64,000 nt of DNA from Monarcha castaneiventris obscurior (taxonomy: Eukaryota; Chordata; Aves; Passeriformes; Monarchidae). The position numbers were made by a program, and so were the translations under genes. A model generated the notes under the pieces. It searched no databases. It was not told where the DNA came from and was given only the letters and a program-made list of their open reading frames with translations. Below are positions 40,901 through 55,155 of this stretch, in pieces (position 1 is the first letter of the stretch; every line of letters begins with the position of its first letter). The stretch is taken from contig JAMPIT010000541.1 in NCBI GenBank assembly GCA_026261815.1, positions 744,001 to 808,000 of the forward strand, given 5' to 3'.

Positions 40901-43900
40901 CGCTCAGTCTTCCTTTCTTTTTTTTTGAAAATAAGATTTAGTAGGGGGGGGGGAAAAAAGGAAAGGCAGGACGACATCCAAGGATTTGCTATTGCAGTCA
41001 AGTTGTCCTTGAGACATTTTTATGCTTATTCTCAAATCTGAAAAACTTCAGAAACCACATAAGATTTGCTGTTCCTCAGCTTTAACGGAAAGAAAAATTG
41101 GTTGAGAGGACTTTTTAAAAACCCAAAACATCCACAAACTGAAACAGAAGAAAGTGAACCATGAAATAAAGGCTTTCATTAGTTTACCATTTATAATGCC
41201 ATGATCATATGTTTCTTTTCTCTTGATCCTCACAGTTTGTCCCTTCAAATGAAGCATCGATGTTTTCACCTCAGATTTGCAAAGATATGAAAAAGATAAT
41301 TGTAGTTTCTTCTGAATTCTTGGGTGGTACATAGCTGCAGATTTCACTTTCATGAGTTTTAAGAACCCTTTATCAGAATCAATGATCAAACAGTTAATAG
41401 GGAAAACTTCATTTCTATTTCTTCATCCCATTTTTGGTACATTTTTTAGAATCCATAATCCTGTTCTGTGTGATTTGGAGGAGGATCCCTGAACTTCATT
41501 TTTCCTATGGCTCAAATGAAATGCTCAAAGAAAGGAATAAGAAATATCATATTAAACAACTGTATCATAGGCTGGAAAAAAACTTACTTATCACCATTTC
41601 AATGTACCATATTTAATAGAAAATCCAGTTTTGATGAGTCTCCATTTTCTAAGGGGGGAAGGGAATAAGTAAAATAACTTACTGAGACTTCACAGTTTGT
41701 GGTATGAAGAATATTTTTATCTTTTAATGTGATTATTTTCTGGAGCACCATTTGGTATGGCAAATATTTTGGATATACTCGGGATAGAAAAATGCACGCT
41801 CTTCCTAGTGATGTTTTCAATCCCATGAACTTTTTCTCCACTTCTTCTTATGGCCAAATTTGGACCAATTTAAAGAAAAACTCCTAAGATAGGAGCCCTG
41901 TCTTGTTGCAAACCAGCACAAGTGTCCTTGAATTGTGAATTGGTGATTTTATTATTAGTCTGCTTTCCTCAGCTTTGAGTAACTTCTGGTCTAACCCTCA
42001 ACACAAACAGCTGGGAAAGGGTTTTTCCCTCAGGAAGAGGAAGGTGCAGAGGGAAGGCCTAACTCTGCCACTGTTCTGGGTGTTGCACATGCAGAGAGCT
42101 GTCCCTGAACTGCTGTGGCAAAGAACATCCATAAATGTCTGTTGCAGGAGTGAAACATCTCCCAGGGGAAGAGGGAAGGAAGAAGGAAAAGCTTCATGTT
42201 TTGGGGTGGGGATAAAACCCACCTTTACCCTCTGGTGGTATCTGGAGAGAACCTGCTGCTCTCTGTTGCCTCCCCACAAATCACACCACAAATTCTGCTG
42301 TTCCACTCCAGTTTCCTTTGTTTTCCACCCTGTGGACATGTGGGTGACTCTGAACCTTTCCTGGAGTGCTGGCAGGCCTCTGACAACATCCCCGCTGGCA
42401 GAGCATTCCCGCGCAGTTTCCTTGGAAACACGGCGCCGAAATGCCCTGCGAGGAGCAGCGGGGAGGAGAGGACGAATGGAGACAGTTGCTTTGGGATTTT
42501 TTTTTCTCCCCCTTAGTTCTTTACTCTTCCAAAGGAGTATCAAATATGTAAGCAGCCTACTCCAAGCAGGAGTGTCAGGCTGGGAATCGGGCTGGCTGCT
42601 GGAACAGGCCCACAGTTGTTACGTGGGCCCAAACAGGGCAAGGGTGGCCTCATCTGTGTGGATTAGAGTCCAAAATTTATTTCGTGCTTTTCATGGCAGT
42701 GATTTTTCAGCTTTTCATGGTGTCTGCAAGCTGTTGGAGTCCTGTGGTCACTTACGAGACTGAGACAGAGAAGCTACAGGAAGTCCTGCATTTGTTTGGA
42801 GGAAAGCCCTCACCACTCCTGAGGTGGAAAAAGGAGGAGATGTTTTCCACCTACACTTTCTCAATGCTCACCCCTCTTTGAACCCTATAAATTAGATTCT
42901 GGAAGGGCAAGGTTTGAGCCTGTTGCTCGCTGAGATGTCTGCAACAATAAATGATTCTAATAAAGAAACAGCTGGGGCTTTATTATTTGGATTGCCACTA
43001 TTGCCCAGGGCACACAGCTTATTTCTGCTGTGGCTCCACTGGCTTCAGTGGAAAATGGATGAGGAAAAAATTGTTGTGTTCTTATGGCATTTACTCTGGT
43101 AAAATACGGGCTTCTCAAGAGATCTAGAAATTTCAAGTGATATCCCAATGTTTCTCTCTTCTGTCAATGTAAAGGAAATGCGACCATTTTTGCAAACCCT
43201 GTTGTTTTGTTCTACCTCTTAGAAAAACATTTTGAACTGATTCAACTTATTGCAATGACTCCTCGTCTGTGGTGACAGATGTTCCTCTCAGTAAGAATGC
43301 AGTATTATTAAAATAATTCTCTTTATTAAAATAAAGAAATTGCTAAATAATGTTTTTCTAGACCTTCTTGTCCATATCTTCTCGCTGGTCTTTCTAATCT
43401 GTCTGTAACCAGGTTTAAGAAGAAATCCTCAAAAGATTCTGTGGGTAAAAGCTTCTTAAATGATTATAGGGTTGTTAGTCCTAGGTGGTCCTAACTTGCA
43501 GCAAAGCATTTTGATAAAATGCTGCTTTTAAGAAAACCTGGGACACAGAATGGGTACAAATCCAGGGAAACCTGGAGCTAACCCCTTGGTGCTAATATAC
43601 CTGTGATAGTGTTACTGTGCTATGTTTGGCTTGAATTCAGAACAGCATTTGTTAGGCATTTGCCTATGGGTTCTTTGTGTTCTTTTGTCAAGTCAGAGAA
43701 TGGAATCCTGCTCCTTTTTCAGTCCCCAGTTCATTCTGATGGCAGATTCCTGGTCCTCCCCCCTGCTCCTGAGTGTGTGTACTTATGCTGTGTAATAGGG
43801 CAGCCTGGAATCTGAGTCAGAGGTGAGGGAGAGGGGGTAATTAGAGAACTTAACACAGCAGCCTGGGAAGCTGCCACTGAGCCTCGAGTTCAGCGACTTG

Positions 43901-45537
43901 CAGGGCTTCTGTTTTCCCCAATAATCCCTGAGTGCACACAGAGGAGTGGGGGGAAGCAGAGGGGTGGCAGATCCAAGCTGCAGCTGAAGAGTGCTGGCTC
44001 TGCAATCCTGAGGAGCTGAACAAAGCTCTCTGTCTTGCTGTGCCTTCCCGTCCCTCCCACCCACTTTGTATTCCTTATAGCACTGAAATATCATGCTACA
44101 GAAAACACATTCTGCAGGGGAAACATCTGGCTCCTGAACGCTCAAGCAGTTGTTTTAAGATTTCAAAATATTCTTCATCATAATTTATTTCTTTTAATTA
44201 TTTCTGAGGGACTTCTGGAAACAGGTCAGGGGAAAACTCTGAGTGGACTCTGGGTTTATGATTTTCTGTGTTTTTTTCTGTTTATGTCTCTTGGTATTAA
44301 CCTGATTTTTAGAATGGCATGAAAAAAGAATGTTGCTCGATGGGGAGCAGACTGCAATTTGTGCAGCAGGAGCAGGAATTTTGGGTAAAGGAAAGGCCTC
44401 TTAGGCAGAAAGTGCAGGTTGTAGGTGAGTGACAAAGGGACAAAATAAACTTAACTATCAAGTAGAGATCATATTATACTAGGGATTTTCTCCCTCTCTG
44501 GCCATCCTGTAGGATGGGGGCTGGCTGGTCTCCACAAAATGTATACAAATGTAAATATTTCTGGTTTTCCTTGGTACTGCTTTTCTTGGACCTTGCAAAT
44601 CGGTGCACAGCTCTAAAGAAATAACTTTCTTACCCTCCTAGCAAGCTGCAACCTGCATGTACATTTTCAGCTGGAATTTCTCTGTATTATGGATATATTT
44701 GTATTTATGCCTCCAGCTGGGGGCATGATCCTGTTACATGTCAGCTGCACCGATTAAAGCAAGGAAAGATGCATTTTGCCCACCCTTCTTCCCAAAGTCT
44801 CCCTCCTAGGACTTTCTCCTGCTCCTTGGCCGTGTTCAAAGCCCTTCCATCCTGCTCTGATGTTCTTTTTCTCTCTGCAGGCTTGCCCTTGGTCATTTGA
44901 CAGCACCAATCTCTCAGCCATTGGTACCATCCTTAAAAGCTGTGCCACAGAGGTGCTGTGCCTTCAGGGCTGTGTCTGGCTGGGAGAATGAATAAAATCT
45001 CTTGGGATGGTGTCAGGCTGTCCTTCAGTGGAGAGCCCCTCAGCTGTGCACATGAGACTTCTGTGGCCGTAATCCAAACCAGAAACTTTTCCATCTGATT
45101 TTTGATGCCTCTTAGGCCAAATTTCAGGTGGTTCCATTGGAGGACCAGCCTGCAGCTAGGCAAAAAAAAAAAAATTATTTGTATATTCTGGCTATTTTCC
45201 CAACCTTTCTGAAATGTGTGGAACGTTCTTCTTCTTTCTTTCTTCTTCTATTTTGCCTCTCAGCTATAAAAGAACCAAATATTGGATGCAAAAGTTTTTG
45301 CCACTGAGAATGTGAGTGGAGCCTTAAAACTTGTGAATGATGTGATTCATGAGCTCCAAGAAGTTCCCCTTATTCACTTGATGTGTCTGATGTGATAAAA
45401 GAACATCTCCAAAGCCAACATTTTTTTCCGAAATGCCTTGAAAACGACGTTAATTCACTGTGAGGGAATATAAACAAATATTTCAGCACTTGATTAAGAA
45501 ATGCAGGAGTATTGAAAGTTCTCTTTTCTCTGTGCAG

Positions 45538-45613
45538 AAACACGAACAGATAGAACAAAGAAGCTGTTTAGACACTACACAGTTGGATCCTATGACAGCT
45601 TTGATGCTTCAAG
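45538..45613 (+). CDS. SHANK2: SHANK2 coding exon: SH3-PDZ linker
   Basis: This 76-nt exon follows TCTCTGTGCAG and ends before the donor GTAAGAATC. It enters with two bases (G + AA = Glu) and leaves two (AG). The frame encodes TRTDRTKKLFRHYTVGSYD then SFDAS, the conserved linker between SH3 and PDZ in Shanks; the RHYTVGSYDSF portion is a family hallmark. It joins on to the exon at 62210, where AG + T gives Ser and then DCIIEEK. The 76-nt length is not a multiple of three, so skipping would shift the frame. Identity is by recognition of the protein sequence. Confidence 0.96.
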
Positions 45614-48600
45614 GTAAGAATCTTTCCTTTTGATTGCAATCTGTTTACAAAACCTTCCCGGGTTTTGTTTAATTGTTACTTTTGGTTTAGGTTTTGGAGG
45701 GGAAGAGGGAAGCAGATCACTTAACAGAGCTTCTCAGGGTACCATTTAACTTCTGAATTGGTTTTTATGGCTGTTTACTTGGTTCAGATGGGATGGGTCT
45801 AGAAAATTCGGGAGCGGTGAAGTCATGAGTATGACTGCTTTGTTTTGTGAGTGAGGAAAGAGATTTGTTGTTCTGAACAGTAACTTTGGAACCTGAGTAG
45901 AACTGAAGCTGCTGGAAATGAGAAGTTAGATTATTTATTTGGGGAGAATTCATGATTTTTAAACAGGTTCTTCTCCCCTGTGGATAGACCTTGAACATAG
46001 AGCTGACTGCTGGTAGAAAGGATGACCTTTAAATCACAGACCCACAGTTGGCTTTTGGTGTCTTCTTGAGGAAATTTTGGTGGCATACTGGAATTATTTT
46101 GCATTTCTCCTGACTGTCTGATTACAGGTTGGGTTTAGGTTTTTTGGTTTTCAAGGAAACTGCATTTATTGCAGGAGAAAAATTTTGAAATGTGTAAAGC
46201 AATGGCAGAGTTTCACCTAGCACAATACTAAAAGAAAATAAAAAGAGAAAGAAAAATGGGGTAACTGTTGGGTTTTTTCTGTGATCTTAGACTTTGTTCT
46301 GAGGTTCAGGCAAAGTTTCTATGTCAGTTGAACAATTTGGGGAGGGAGTTCACAGTTGGACAGGAAGTGATTGACTGGGGCAGTCTGGTGGTGGTAAAGC
46401 TGTCAAGAGGAGCTGTGAGCCCATTCTCTGAGACAAGGAGCAGCTCTGCAGAGCAGACTCTGGTTACTGGGGGCATTTGCAAGGAGAAGAGTCTGCTTTT
46501 TGCGAGGTTCTTTGAGTGATCATCAGTCTACAAAATCCATAGCCTTGTCTCTGTATTTCAGAGGGAATGGATAGGGTTGTTCCTGCAGAAGAGAGGAGCT
46601 GTGGCTGCTGCGTGTTGCCTCAGAGATACCAAATCATTCCACTTGGAAACCCCCTGCTACTTTCTAACAACAGATTTTTCATTAGAAAATGTCGGTTCCA
46701 TCAAAACCTCCCTTTTTTTTTCTCTTCCCCACCCCACCTTTGTTTTTTTAGGTTGTTGGTTCATTTATGTGTTGTTTTGGGGTTTTTTCCTAAAGGTATT
46801 GGGTTTGTGCAGTGCAACAGTAAAGCTCTCAAAAAATGTACCTTACCTGATTCAGGGCTGAGCAGGAGAGGTAGTCAGGAAAAAATGAACTTCTGTACAG
46901 CCTCATATAAATTAGTTATGGAGGGTGTCTGCAGTTGGTATCTATTAATTGTCTGAACAGAGAGAGGGAAAGCAGCAGAGGCAAGGATTGGAAGAAAACT
47001 CTCCTTGAGTTTCCACAGAGAATCCGAAACCCAGTGGATCCATTTTGAAGGGTAATAGTGGAAATGGAGAGGGAAAGGTAGGAGAAGGCAGAATTAATGG
47101 GAAATTCCAAGAAATACAGTGGAAAGGCAGACTTAATACATTTTTTTCAGCAAAGTATGGTAAATTTAGAATTTTTGTAAGGTAACAGTAGGAAAACTGA
47201 AAACCAGTAACACACGAAGTTGTGTTTCAGGTACTTAGCTGAGGCTGCAAATCATCTTTTTGTACCTCTGAATGGTGATTTCACTGGTGCTTACGTATTG
47301 CTGCTAAGCAAAAAGAATTTGCATTTCAGAACCTGTCTGGAGATTAATGTCTCGTGGTGGTACATCCAGATTTAATCCCTCACAAGGGGCTTCTTCAGGG
47401 AGGAAAATTATTCAAAGAGGCAAACAAGGTGTGAAAGTGAGAGCAATTTTTGATATTGCCAGATGTGTATTGCTTTGATTACTTTCTGTGTTATCATTTC
47501 CTTTCAAAGTCGGGGAAGAATGCATTACAACAGATTTAACGCTGGCAGCAAAGGTTTCATAAACATTTGTCAGAAGGCAATTGTGCCTCTGTGCTAAGAA
47601 CAGCTCTGAATCCAAAGTATTAACAAAGCTGATCCAGTTCCTTTCTGGAGATGATGTGGGGGAGTGAGGGGAAGTGTCTGCTCCCTTCTCTCTTCCCTTT
47701 TCCCTCCCAAAGGGCAAAAATTGCTGAGTAGAAACACTCTGTTCAGAAATCTATATTAATGGGCTTATTCACATGCAGGAAAATACATTGTACATGGCAT
47801 TTTTCATCTTGAGGAAAATGTGCAGCTTGAGTAATGGAGCTTCATTAAATCCTATTTCAGCTTTGCATAAGAGATCAGTTATCCATACATTGACTTTGGG
47901 AAAATGGAGAGGATGCTTGCTAATGTGGAGAAAGGCACTGAGACTTGCTTGCCTGTGCAAACAGTCACTAAATATCATACAAATATAATATAATATTTGA
48001 AACTACCAGGTCTGATGTATTATCTGCTTTAAATGCTCATGACATGCCCTCACAGGGAAGAATTTCTTCTTCCTGTCTATCCTTTTTCAGTTTAAGTCCC
48101 CACTCCTTGTCTTAAAGAGCAGATACACCACTAAAACTACAAGGAGATAATGCAAGACTGCCACACCTCTGGAGTTTTCTGTCTTCCCTGGATTTGTGGT
48201 CAGCAGTTAATTCAAATGAAATTATTCGTAGGGTGCGAGTTATTTCATCAAGGTTAAATTCCAGTTTAATAACAGAAAGTATTGCTAAAGCATAGAATGG
48301 ATGTTCAAATTAATAACAAATTATTTATATTTAAAAACTTAAAACTTAGCTAACTTAAAGCTAAACCTTTAGAAATGATCATTTTTTATCTGCTTTTTAA
48401 CTGAAGTGAGGGAATTGATTAATTCTCTCAAGATGGGACAGTGGATTGTTCAGTCAGGAAAATATGTGGAATTAATTAGTTGCTTAATTTCAAATGTAAA
48501 ATGTTATCACCCTTTTAAATGTAATGTGGCTGATAATGCAGCGATAACTTAGTTTCATACTCTGGAGACATCAATCGTGTGAGACAGTTTGGTGCTATGT

Positions 48601-49995
48601 AAAAATGATGAACTTGGTGTGGTGGAAAACACGATCCATTGCCTCTGTGAATTTGGGAACTTTAGGACACAACAGTGGCAACTTTCCCTACTGTGCTCAC
48701 TGCATCATCTCCCACCCCCAGCAGAACAGGGCAACAGCAAAAGTCAATAGCACAATTGAATGCCAACCCCAGTGCAATCAAATATGCAGATAAATGTGAG
48801 GTTTCCTGCCTATTGTGTGTCTTTCTTCACAGAATTATTGACTTCCACACGGGGGTTTTTTCCAAGCCACTCTAACTGGTTCCAATCCCTGCATGGGAGA
48901 AGTTTTTCTGGTGCCTTTCCTTGACATCCCATGGCTCCAGCAGTATTGAGGAGCTCACAGGAGAGGATGTGATGACAAATAACCTTTTACAAAGGCCTGT
49001 TGCCACCAAGTTAATGACAGGACCAAATTGATTTGCCTTATGGTTTTTGTTCTGTTTTTCTGGAGGAAGAAAAAGAGGAAAATTGGATGGTGTAGTCTGT
49101 AAGAAAACTTAATTAAAAGCTTAATTCATTAACCCTACTGTCCCTACTTGGAGTCAGGTGGCAGCATCCGTGTCCCACGAGTGTAGAAGCTGACAGGAGC
49201 AACTCTTCAAGAGCCAATTTACATACAAACACCTAATAAAAACCTGAGAGATCCTTCTCAGATGTCCTTTCCAGGCCATTCTGCGTTGCTGTTGTCACCT
49301 GCAGAGCAGCCGAAGCTTTAATCCTGAGCAGCTCAGAGAGACTCCTTGGCACAGCTGAAGCTGTCTGCCCCTGTAACTCAGCATGCTGTGGAGAGCTGTG
49401 TTATTTTTTAAATGTTCTTAGCCCACAGAATGTGCCTGTTGGATACCTTTGTCCCGAAATGGTGGTGGAAGTGGTGCTGTCTTGGTAGTTTAAGCATTAG
49501 GTGTGCTACACACCTTTTTTCAGTGGCAGCTCCCAGTCTGATGCAGAAACACTTCCCTCTGGTTCGAGATCTGGTTTCATGTGGATATTTCACATAAATA
49601 ATCCTGCCTCTGGAGAAATGCAGTCGCTCGTCTCTTTAAATATAGATTTGAAAATAATAAAATAAAGATTTAAAACTGATGGATATTTTTTTGGTGCCAT
49701 TCTGGCCATTGCGAGGGGCGAGGAATATAAAACTGACAGGGAGCAAAGGGATTTTCTTCTGGTTATGGTGGCCCTGTGTCCCTGAGGTGGGGAATTTGGC
49801 ATATGTGCTTGAGTGCTGCTGCCTGGCAGCAATCCACTAAATCCTGGCAAATGGATCCTTGCAAAAATTGAGGGAAGGTATAAGAGCTGTTGTCATATTT
49901 TGTATCCTGCTTCCCACATTTTCACGTTGGTTCTCCCCAGGCAGAACAGTGAGAGAAGTGTTGTTACACGAAGAATAAATTGGATTTCCTGAACT

Positions 49996-50077
49996 GGGGT
50001 TAGAACTGGATGATGTGGGATTGGAACTGGATGATCTTTAAGGTCCCTTTCAACCCAAACCATTCTAGGATTCTGTC
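49996..50077 (+). mobile_element. CR1 LINE, terminal 3' fragment
   Basis: ACTGGATGATCTTTAAGGTC and CCTTTCAACCCAAACCATTC, ending AGGATTCTGTC, follow the CR1 3' terminus. A GGAACTGGATGATGTGGGA-type stretch repeats just ahead, a small local duplication. Too short for any coding part. Confidence 0.8.
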
Positions 50078-51053
50078 AACTGCTCTTTTGTTTGTTTTCT
50101 GTTGGATGGCACCAGTTCCACTGTATTAATGTTTCCTGGGAAGCCTGTACTGTTCAGGTGATCTCTTGAAGGAAATGGGAGTAAGGAGATTAAAATGGTG
50201 CTGTTCACTCTTAACAATAAATCCACAATTTCTCTTGCTTTATTGTGGGATTGACACATTGATACTAAGTGGAAAGCGATTTTACAGCTGTTCTTACCTG
50301 CAGGCATATATTTTAAACATAATGCTTGGTTTCCTCTGGTGGAAACAAGTAAAACCAGCAGCATTTTACCTTTTTTACCTATACACATAGCTCAGGATTT
50401 GCCTAGAAGATGTAGCAAAAATATCTGAGTATGCTCATCATTGTAATTAAATATAACTGTGTGAGGCAGTGATGCGGTTACATCTGAAAGCTCTCTGAGA
50501 TTGCAATGATTTAAGATCTCTGCAGATGTGATATCATGGTTCTTCTGGGCATAGAGAACAGTCAGCACCAGCCAAACTGTAGAAAAAAAAGCATGGAAAG
50601 TGTTTTGTGTGCATGTAACCTCACCTGATGTCTAAAGTTATTTTGTTGGACTTGCCTGTTGTCTGTTCTGAATTAATTAATTAACTGAGTATAACAGTCT
50701 GATGGCACTGAACTGCTCTTAACGTGAGGCAGAAAGGCAAGGGTAGCTCAGTTTTAGTACCTTGTGCCTCATTAACTTGAAGAGCATAATTTGATGCAAT
50801 TTGAAGAATTGCATATGTATTTAGGCAATAATTAAAGCAATAATTGTAGCCTCCATGGAGCAGGTGAAGATGTAAAATGTGAAGTTTTTCATTTCCAGTT
50901 ATTCAATTTCTAATGAAAATTCCTTTGGTTGCTCATAAACAACTTTGCACTTTGCCTCCCCTGCTGTTGTGTGATGCCACGATGGAGCTTTTTGTGCTGG
51001 TGACTACAGCAAATATTGAAAGGAATTGCTGAAACAGGAGGTAAAAAGGGAGG

Positions 51054-51070
51054 GTGTGTGTGTGTGTGTG
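51054..51070. repeat. (TG)n microsatellite
   Basis: A run of about eight TG units sits in the intron between the 45613 and 62210 exons. It is a simple repeat with no other feature attached. Confidence 0.85.
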
Positions 51071-54000
51071 CATCTGAATTGTGGTTCCTCTCCATCTGAA
51101 CCTGTACTAGAATTGCACTGTCAAGGTCTAATACAATCACAGTGAGATGCAAAACTCTGCATTGAGAGATAAAAGTTTCCATTAGCTGTAGGTGCATTTT
51201 TAAGTCGTGTGCTGCCTTGACAGTGAAGTTTGCTTTACCCACTTCAGTGAGATTTCAGCTTTTAGCAACCAGTGGTTTGGTAGCTAATGATTCAAATGTG
51301 TCAGGCATTTTCTGGGCTAAATATTTGCCTAAATTTTTAGTTATAAGTGTTAACGAGGAGAGATCAGCAGCTGACAAAAAATACACAGTCTTTCCCAAAT
51401 TCAGAATCGCAATGCTCCTTCTGAAAAACTTTCAGGATCTACCTCTAGTTCTGGTCCAGACTTGACTGTGTGACTGTGGTAGAGACGCTGCTGCCTGCAA
51501 GGGCTGGGATTTGGGGGCTGTGCCATTTCCTGCACAGCAATTGGTACTCCCAGGCTCAGCAGGATTTCCTCTGCAACTCCTCCGGCCGGATGCTGGAGGA
51601 CAGCGTGGATTTAAATGTCACCACTGAAAGCAGCAGCCTGTGTCCTGTGCATGGGGGGAATAAAGTGGTTTTTTTTCTTTAAATCAGACTAGAGGAAATT
51701 AAAAAGAAGAGGAAAGAGAAGGGAGTGGAGATGCAGAAAGAGAAGTTTGTGAGTGTGTGACACCAGGTTGGTCAGGAACAGCAGCCACGTAATTAGAGCA
51801 GAGGAAAACAGGAGATTCAAATGGCATTTATTTTTTGGGGGAGGGAGGGAAGGAGCATGATTAGTTTCTAACAATTAGTGTTTTCCATTCCTGTGTCCCA
51901 GCCCCTGCCATGATTTAATTCCCTTCCCCAGGGCACCTTTGGCTGCCTTGCTCTCACCTCATCACCGGCTGAGCAAAGCCTCCATATGGTGCCTCTGCTT
52001 GGGAGTAATGCAGTTGGAAGTTCTGGCAGCCCCAAATGGAACAGATAAGTGGTGAGCTCGCACTGTGGGCTTGCCTCCAGTGGGAGCAATGATTTAAACC
52101 ACTCTTTTTTTCCCCCACCTCCCTCTTTCCAGCCTGATTTTCACAAATATTTGCTGCATTTGGCGAATTTGATCTGTGAGGCAAAATTCTCAGGGTGGCT
52201 GGCAGGCAGTATGTGTTTTGTTCCTCTTAGAAGCTGAAATGATCCAAAATGGGAAAGGGGTGGATTTTCATGCTCGGTCTCTTCCGTGGTGCAAAAGGAA
52301 GATGGTGGGAGGAGGGTCCCTTGTTTGTCCTGGCATAAACCAGATGTGCTGGAGTCGTGTTTCTTTAGAATTGGAGTGGAGTGGAACCCAACAAAGAGGG
52401 AGCAGCTAAAGAGCAAACAATAGCTGCTGTTGGAGCTCTCACCTGGACTAAAGAAGGTCTGGGCTTGAGTCCCGTGTGTGTCAGACTTAAATCCACAGCC
52501 TGAGCTGCTGCTGAATGCCAGGAACCTGCTGGACAGAGCCGTGCTTTATCCAAATCCTTTGAAAGTGTTATTCCTTCCCCGAGCCAAGGGGCAGATGCTC
52601 TCTCCATCCTTGTGGGTGTGTGGGGAGCTCCATGGCAATGATTGGCAGATGCACCGATTGAGTAGCTGGTGATGCTGCTGGGGCTTCCTGCTCTCTCTGA
52701 CACAAAATGTCAGCCTGTCGTGGGAGAAACGATGTCTGACAAGGACTGAAATGTATCAACAAAAGATTTGCTTTGAGGGATAAGTGTTACACTAGAACTG
52801 GGTTCATGGCAAGGTTCTGAGCAGAGGAATAGCGAGTGTTAAATGTGTGCACTAAGAAAAAGTGGCACCTGCATTTTTAGGGGGAAAAAAAACCTGTTAC
52901 CCATGTGTCTTCTAATTTCTCTAATTTTTTGGGGTGCCCAGATAACAGAACTAAGAGCTTGGTGCAAACCAGGGCTGATACTGAGTAGGTTGTGGGATCC
53001 TTTAGCCCAGCATGTCCAAGCCTGGAGGGGTTGCACCCATGGCAGAGGTGGTTTCTACCTCTCCTGCAAACACTTCCAACACCATAAATTCTGAAATAAA
53101 TTAAACTCTATGCATCTGAACTGACTTGAAATGATAAACCAACATTTTTACCCTGTCTCCAGTACATGGAAAATGAAAGCTTCTTATTCCCAGAAATTCC
53201 ACATCAGCACAACTAACGAGCTGAATGTGAAAGGCAAGGGGGCAGTAAGGAGAGGTTCCAGTTCAACATTCACATAATTAAGAGAAGTCATGGCCAATTT
53301 AAATTAAATTGCAAAGTCAGTGATTTTTTCACTGCTACCAACATTTTGGGCTAAACTGGCCATGCTTTGACAAAATTGCTGGAAATGATGATGCTGGTAG
53401 GCAGGAGAGCTGTTAAGGTGGACATTTCTCAAGCTGTCTTGCAGGAAAGCAAAATTTGGAGAGACACTTAAAACAACCCAAGGGCTTAGTGCAATTAGAG
53501 AAATGGAGAGGGAGAATATATTTCAGAAAAAAAGGTAGAGTTGCCACCTCCTTTCTGCTGTTAATGAGCCTGTGAAATAACGTGGTGATTAGTCAGGATT
53601 TTTAAAGGGATATGTGAAAATTAAACCATAATTCACATCACCTTCACCGGCCTTTTGTGTAAAATCCTAGAAAATCAAAGTTTCTCACTGTACACTGTAT
53701 TTTTAAAGCTCTTGGAGAAGAATAAAGATGTTTTGAGAAAAACTTTATGCCTTTGGTGAGGCCTCATTTGTTTTGAGACAGAACTTCAAACTTACTTGTA
53801 GGTTATGTACTAAAGGCATAACATTTTTTGTCATAAAATTTTGCAGTGTGTTTAACACTGATTTAAGCACTGTGCTCTTCTCTACCATGCAGACTTGTAA
53901 GTGAAATGCTTACATCTGTAAAGCTGAAATGAACACTCAGGGCTACTCAGAGTCCTTGTGGTTAGGGCTGTATTTATTATCCAAGGAATGCAGGAGAGGA

Positions 54001-55137
54001 GGATGCTAATTCCTCCTGCTCATCACAGCAAACAGGGTGTGATGGAAAACCTGAGGGATCCCTTAAAACTAATTTGAAACTCATGTTTCTCACCAGTCCT
54101 GTTTCTTTCCCCTATTTCATAGTTTATTTTTGTTGAGACTCTCTTGGAGCAAGTGGAGTTATGATACCAAAATATCCAGTGAGTTTAATCATTATTTTAA
54201 AGACTTGCAAGGTCAAACTGCTGCCTTCAAGGGCTTTTAACACATTTTAAAAGTGTTAATAAAACACTTTCTGTTTGTTTTCTTTTAAACTCAAGGTGTG
54301 ACTGAAGTTACCTTCCTTGTTCTACCTTTGTTACTTGTCCTGTTTCATAACCCTGAACATGGTCCTCTCCTTGGTACTGAGGCTGTGACAGTAATGACCA
54401 ATTTTAGCAGAAATTATTAATTTAAAAAAAAACCCCTCTATAAAAAAGCCGTGATTTTAATGTCTATAACTGCTATTCCTTTTTTCTAAACCCTTTGGAT
54501 GTTAAGATGATTAAGGGAGAAAATTCCTATTTCTCTATGATTTAGTGGCAATATCAGGGCCTGGAACTGTAGCTGGTTTGGGGTAGGAAAATACAAACCT
54601 AACCAGTAAAGTGTTTATTAGATAAATATTCTGGTTACCTAAACATCTGTGGGTGTTTGGACAGCCTGTGTGCTCAAGGCTCATCGTATTAGCAATGAAT
54701 ATTAACATTTTCACAGTCCAGGCTCACACTGCTCAAACGCTTGATAATTAAAACTGAAAATTGCTGATAAGTATCAGCTGCAAGTGGAGTGGGCTGGAGC
54801 CCAAAATATTCCTGTGCTAGGTGGAACAATATGGGTGAAGGGGTTTGGAGGGCTCTGGGCTATAAAACTCTGCTGTTCTGTACCAGAAGGACTCCTGCCT
54901 GCATGCTCCATGTCTGGTTTTCACTTTGTCATGTGTGGTGTTCGAAATGACTGCTCATTTTAAAAATAGAAATGAAATTCATTAATACAGGGGAATGAAG
55001 TTTTTTTTTATTATTTTGCCACTTTCCTCACCCCCAGTGATTTTTTTTTCTCCCTACCAGTGCAGATGTGAAAGAATTATAACATTTCTCTTAAGAAAGG
55101 CTAAAATATTTGTTTTGTTATGTGTGTGTGTATAAAT

Positions 55138-55155
55138 ATATCCATATATGGATAT
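55138..55155. promoter_or_regulatory. 18-bp perfect palindrome with a consensus CArG box
   Basis: ATATCCATATATGGATAT is a perfect inverted repeat. Its centre CCATATATGG (55142-55151) fits the serum response factor consensus CC(A/T)6GG exactly. It lies about 7 kb upstream of the alternative SHANK2 first exon, in an AT-rich setting with a nearby (TG)n, so chance occurrence is quite possible. Activity cannot be judged from sequence. Confidence 0.4.

Larger units (their letters stand above)
13635..45537 (+). other. SHANK2: SHANK2 intron, 31.9 kb
   Basis: This phase-1 intron has donor GTAATC and acceptor TCTCTGTGCAG. It contains the CpG pocket with the (GGCCCC)n run (17216-17640), a degenerate CR1 piece (about 17508), a second CpG pocket with a CTCF-like motif (26250-26800), two CR1 fragments (28416-28916 and 33636-34035), and the 3.2-kb CCACAT-family array (35721-38943). 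The stretches 17641-26200, 28917-33635, 34036-35720 and 38944-45537 are unique AT-rich sequence in which I recognise no gene. There are simple runs such as poly-A at about 20032, poly-G at about 40944 and a TTCT-rich tract at about 45230. Open frames of up to 262 codons (41975-42763) lack domains and splice signals. Confidence 0.85.

Noticed and set aside
41975..42763. 262-codon frame in intron, with a 181-codon antisense partner
   Set aside because: No recognisable domain, repeat homology or splice signals, and overlapping frames on both strands. Chance is the simplest explanation.
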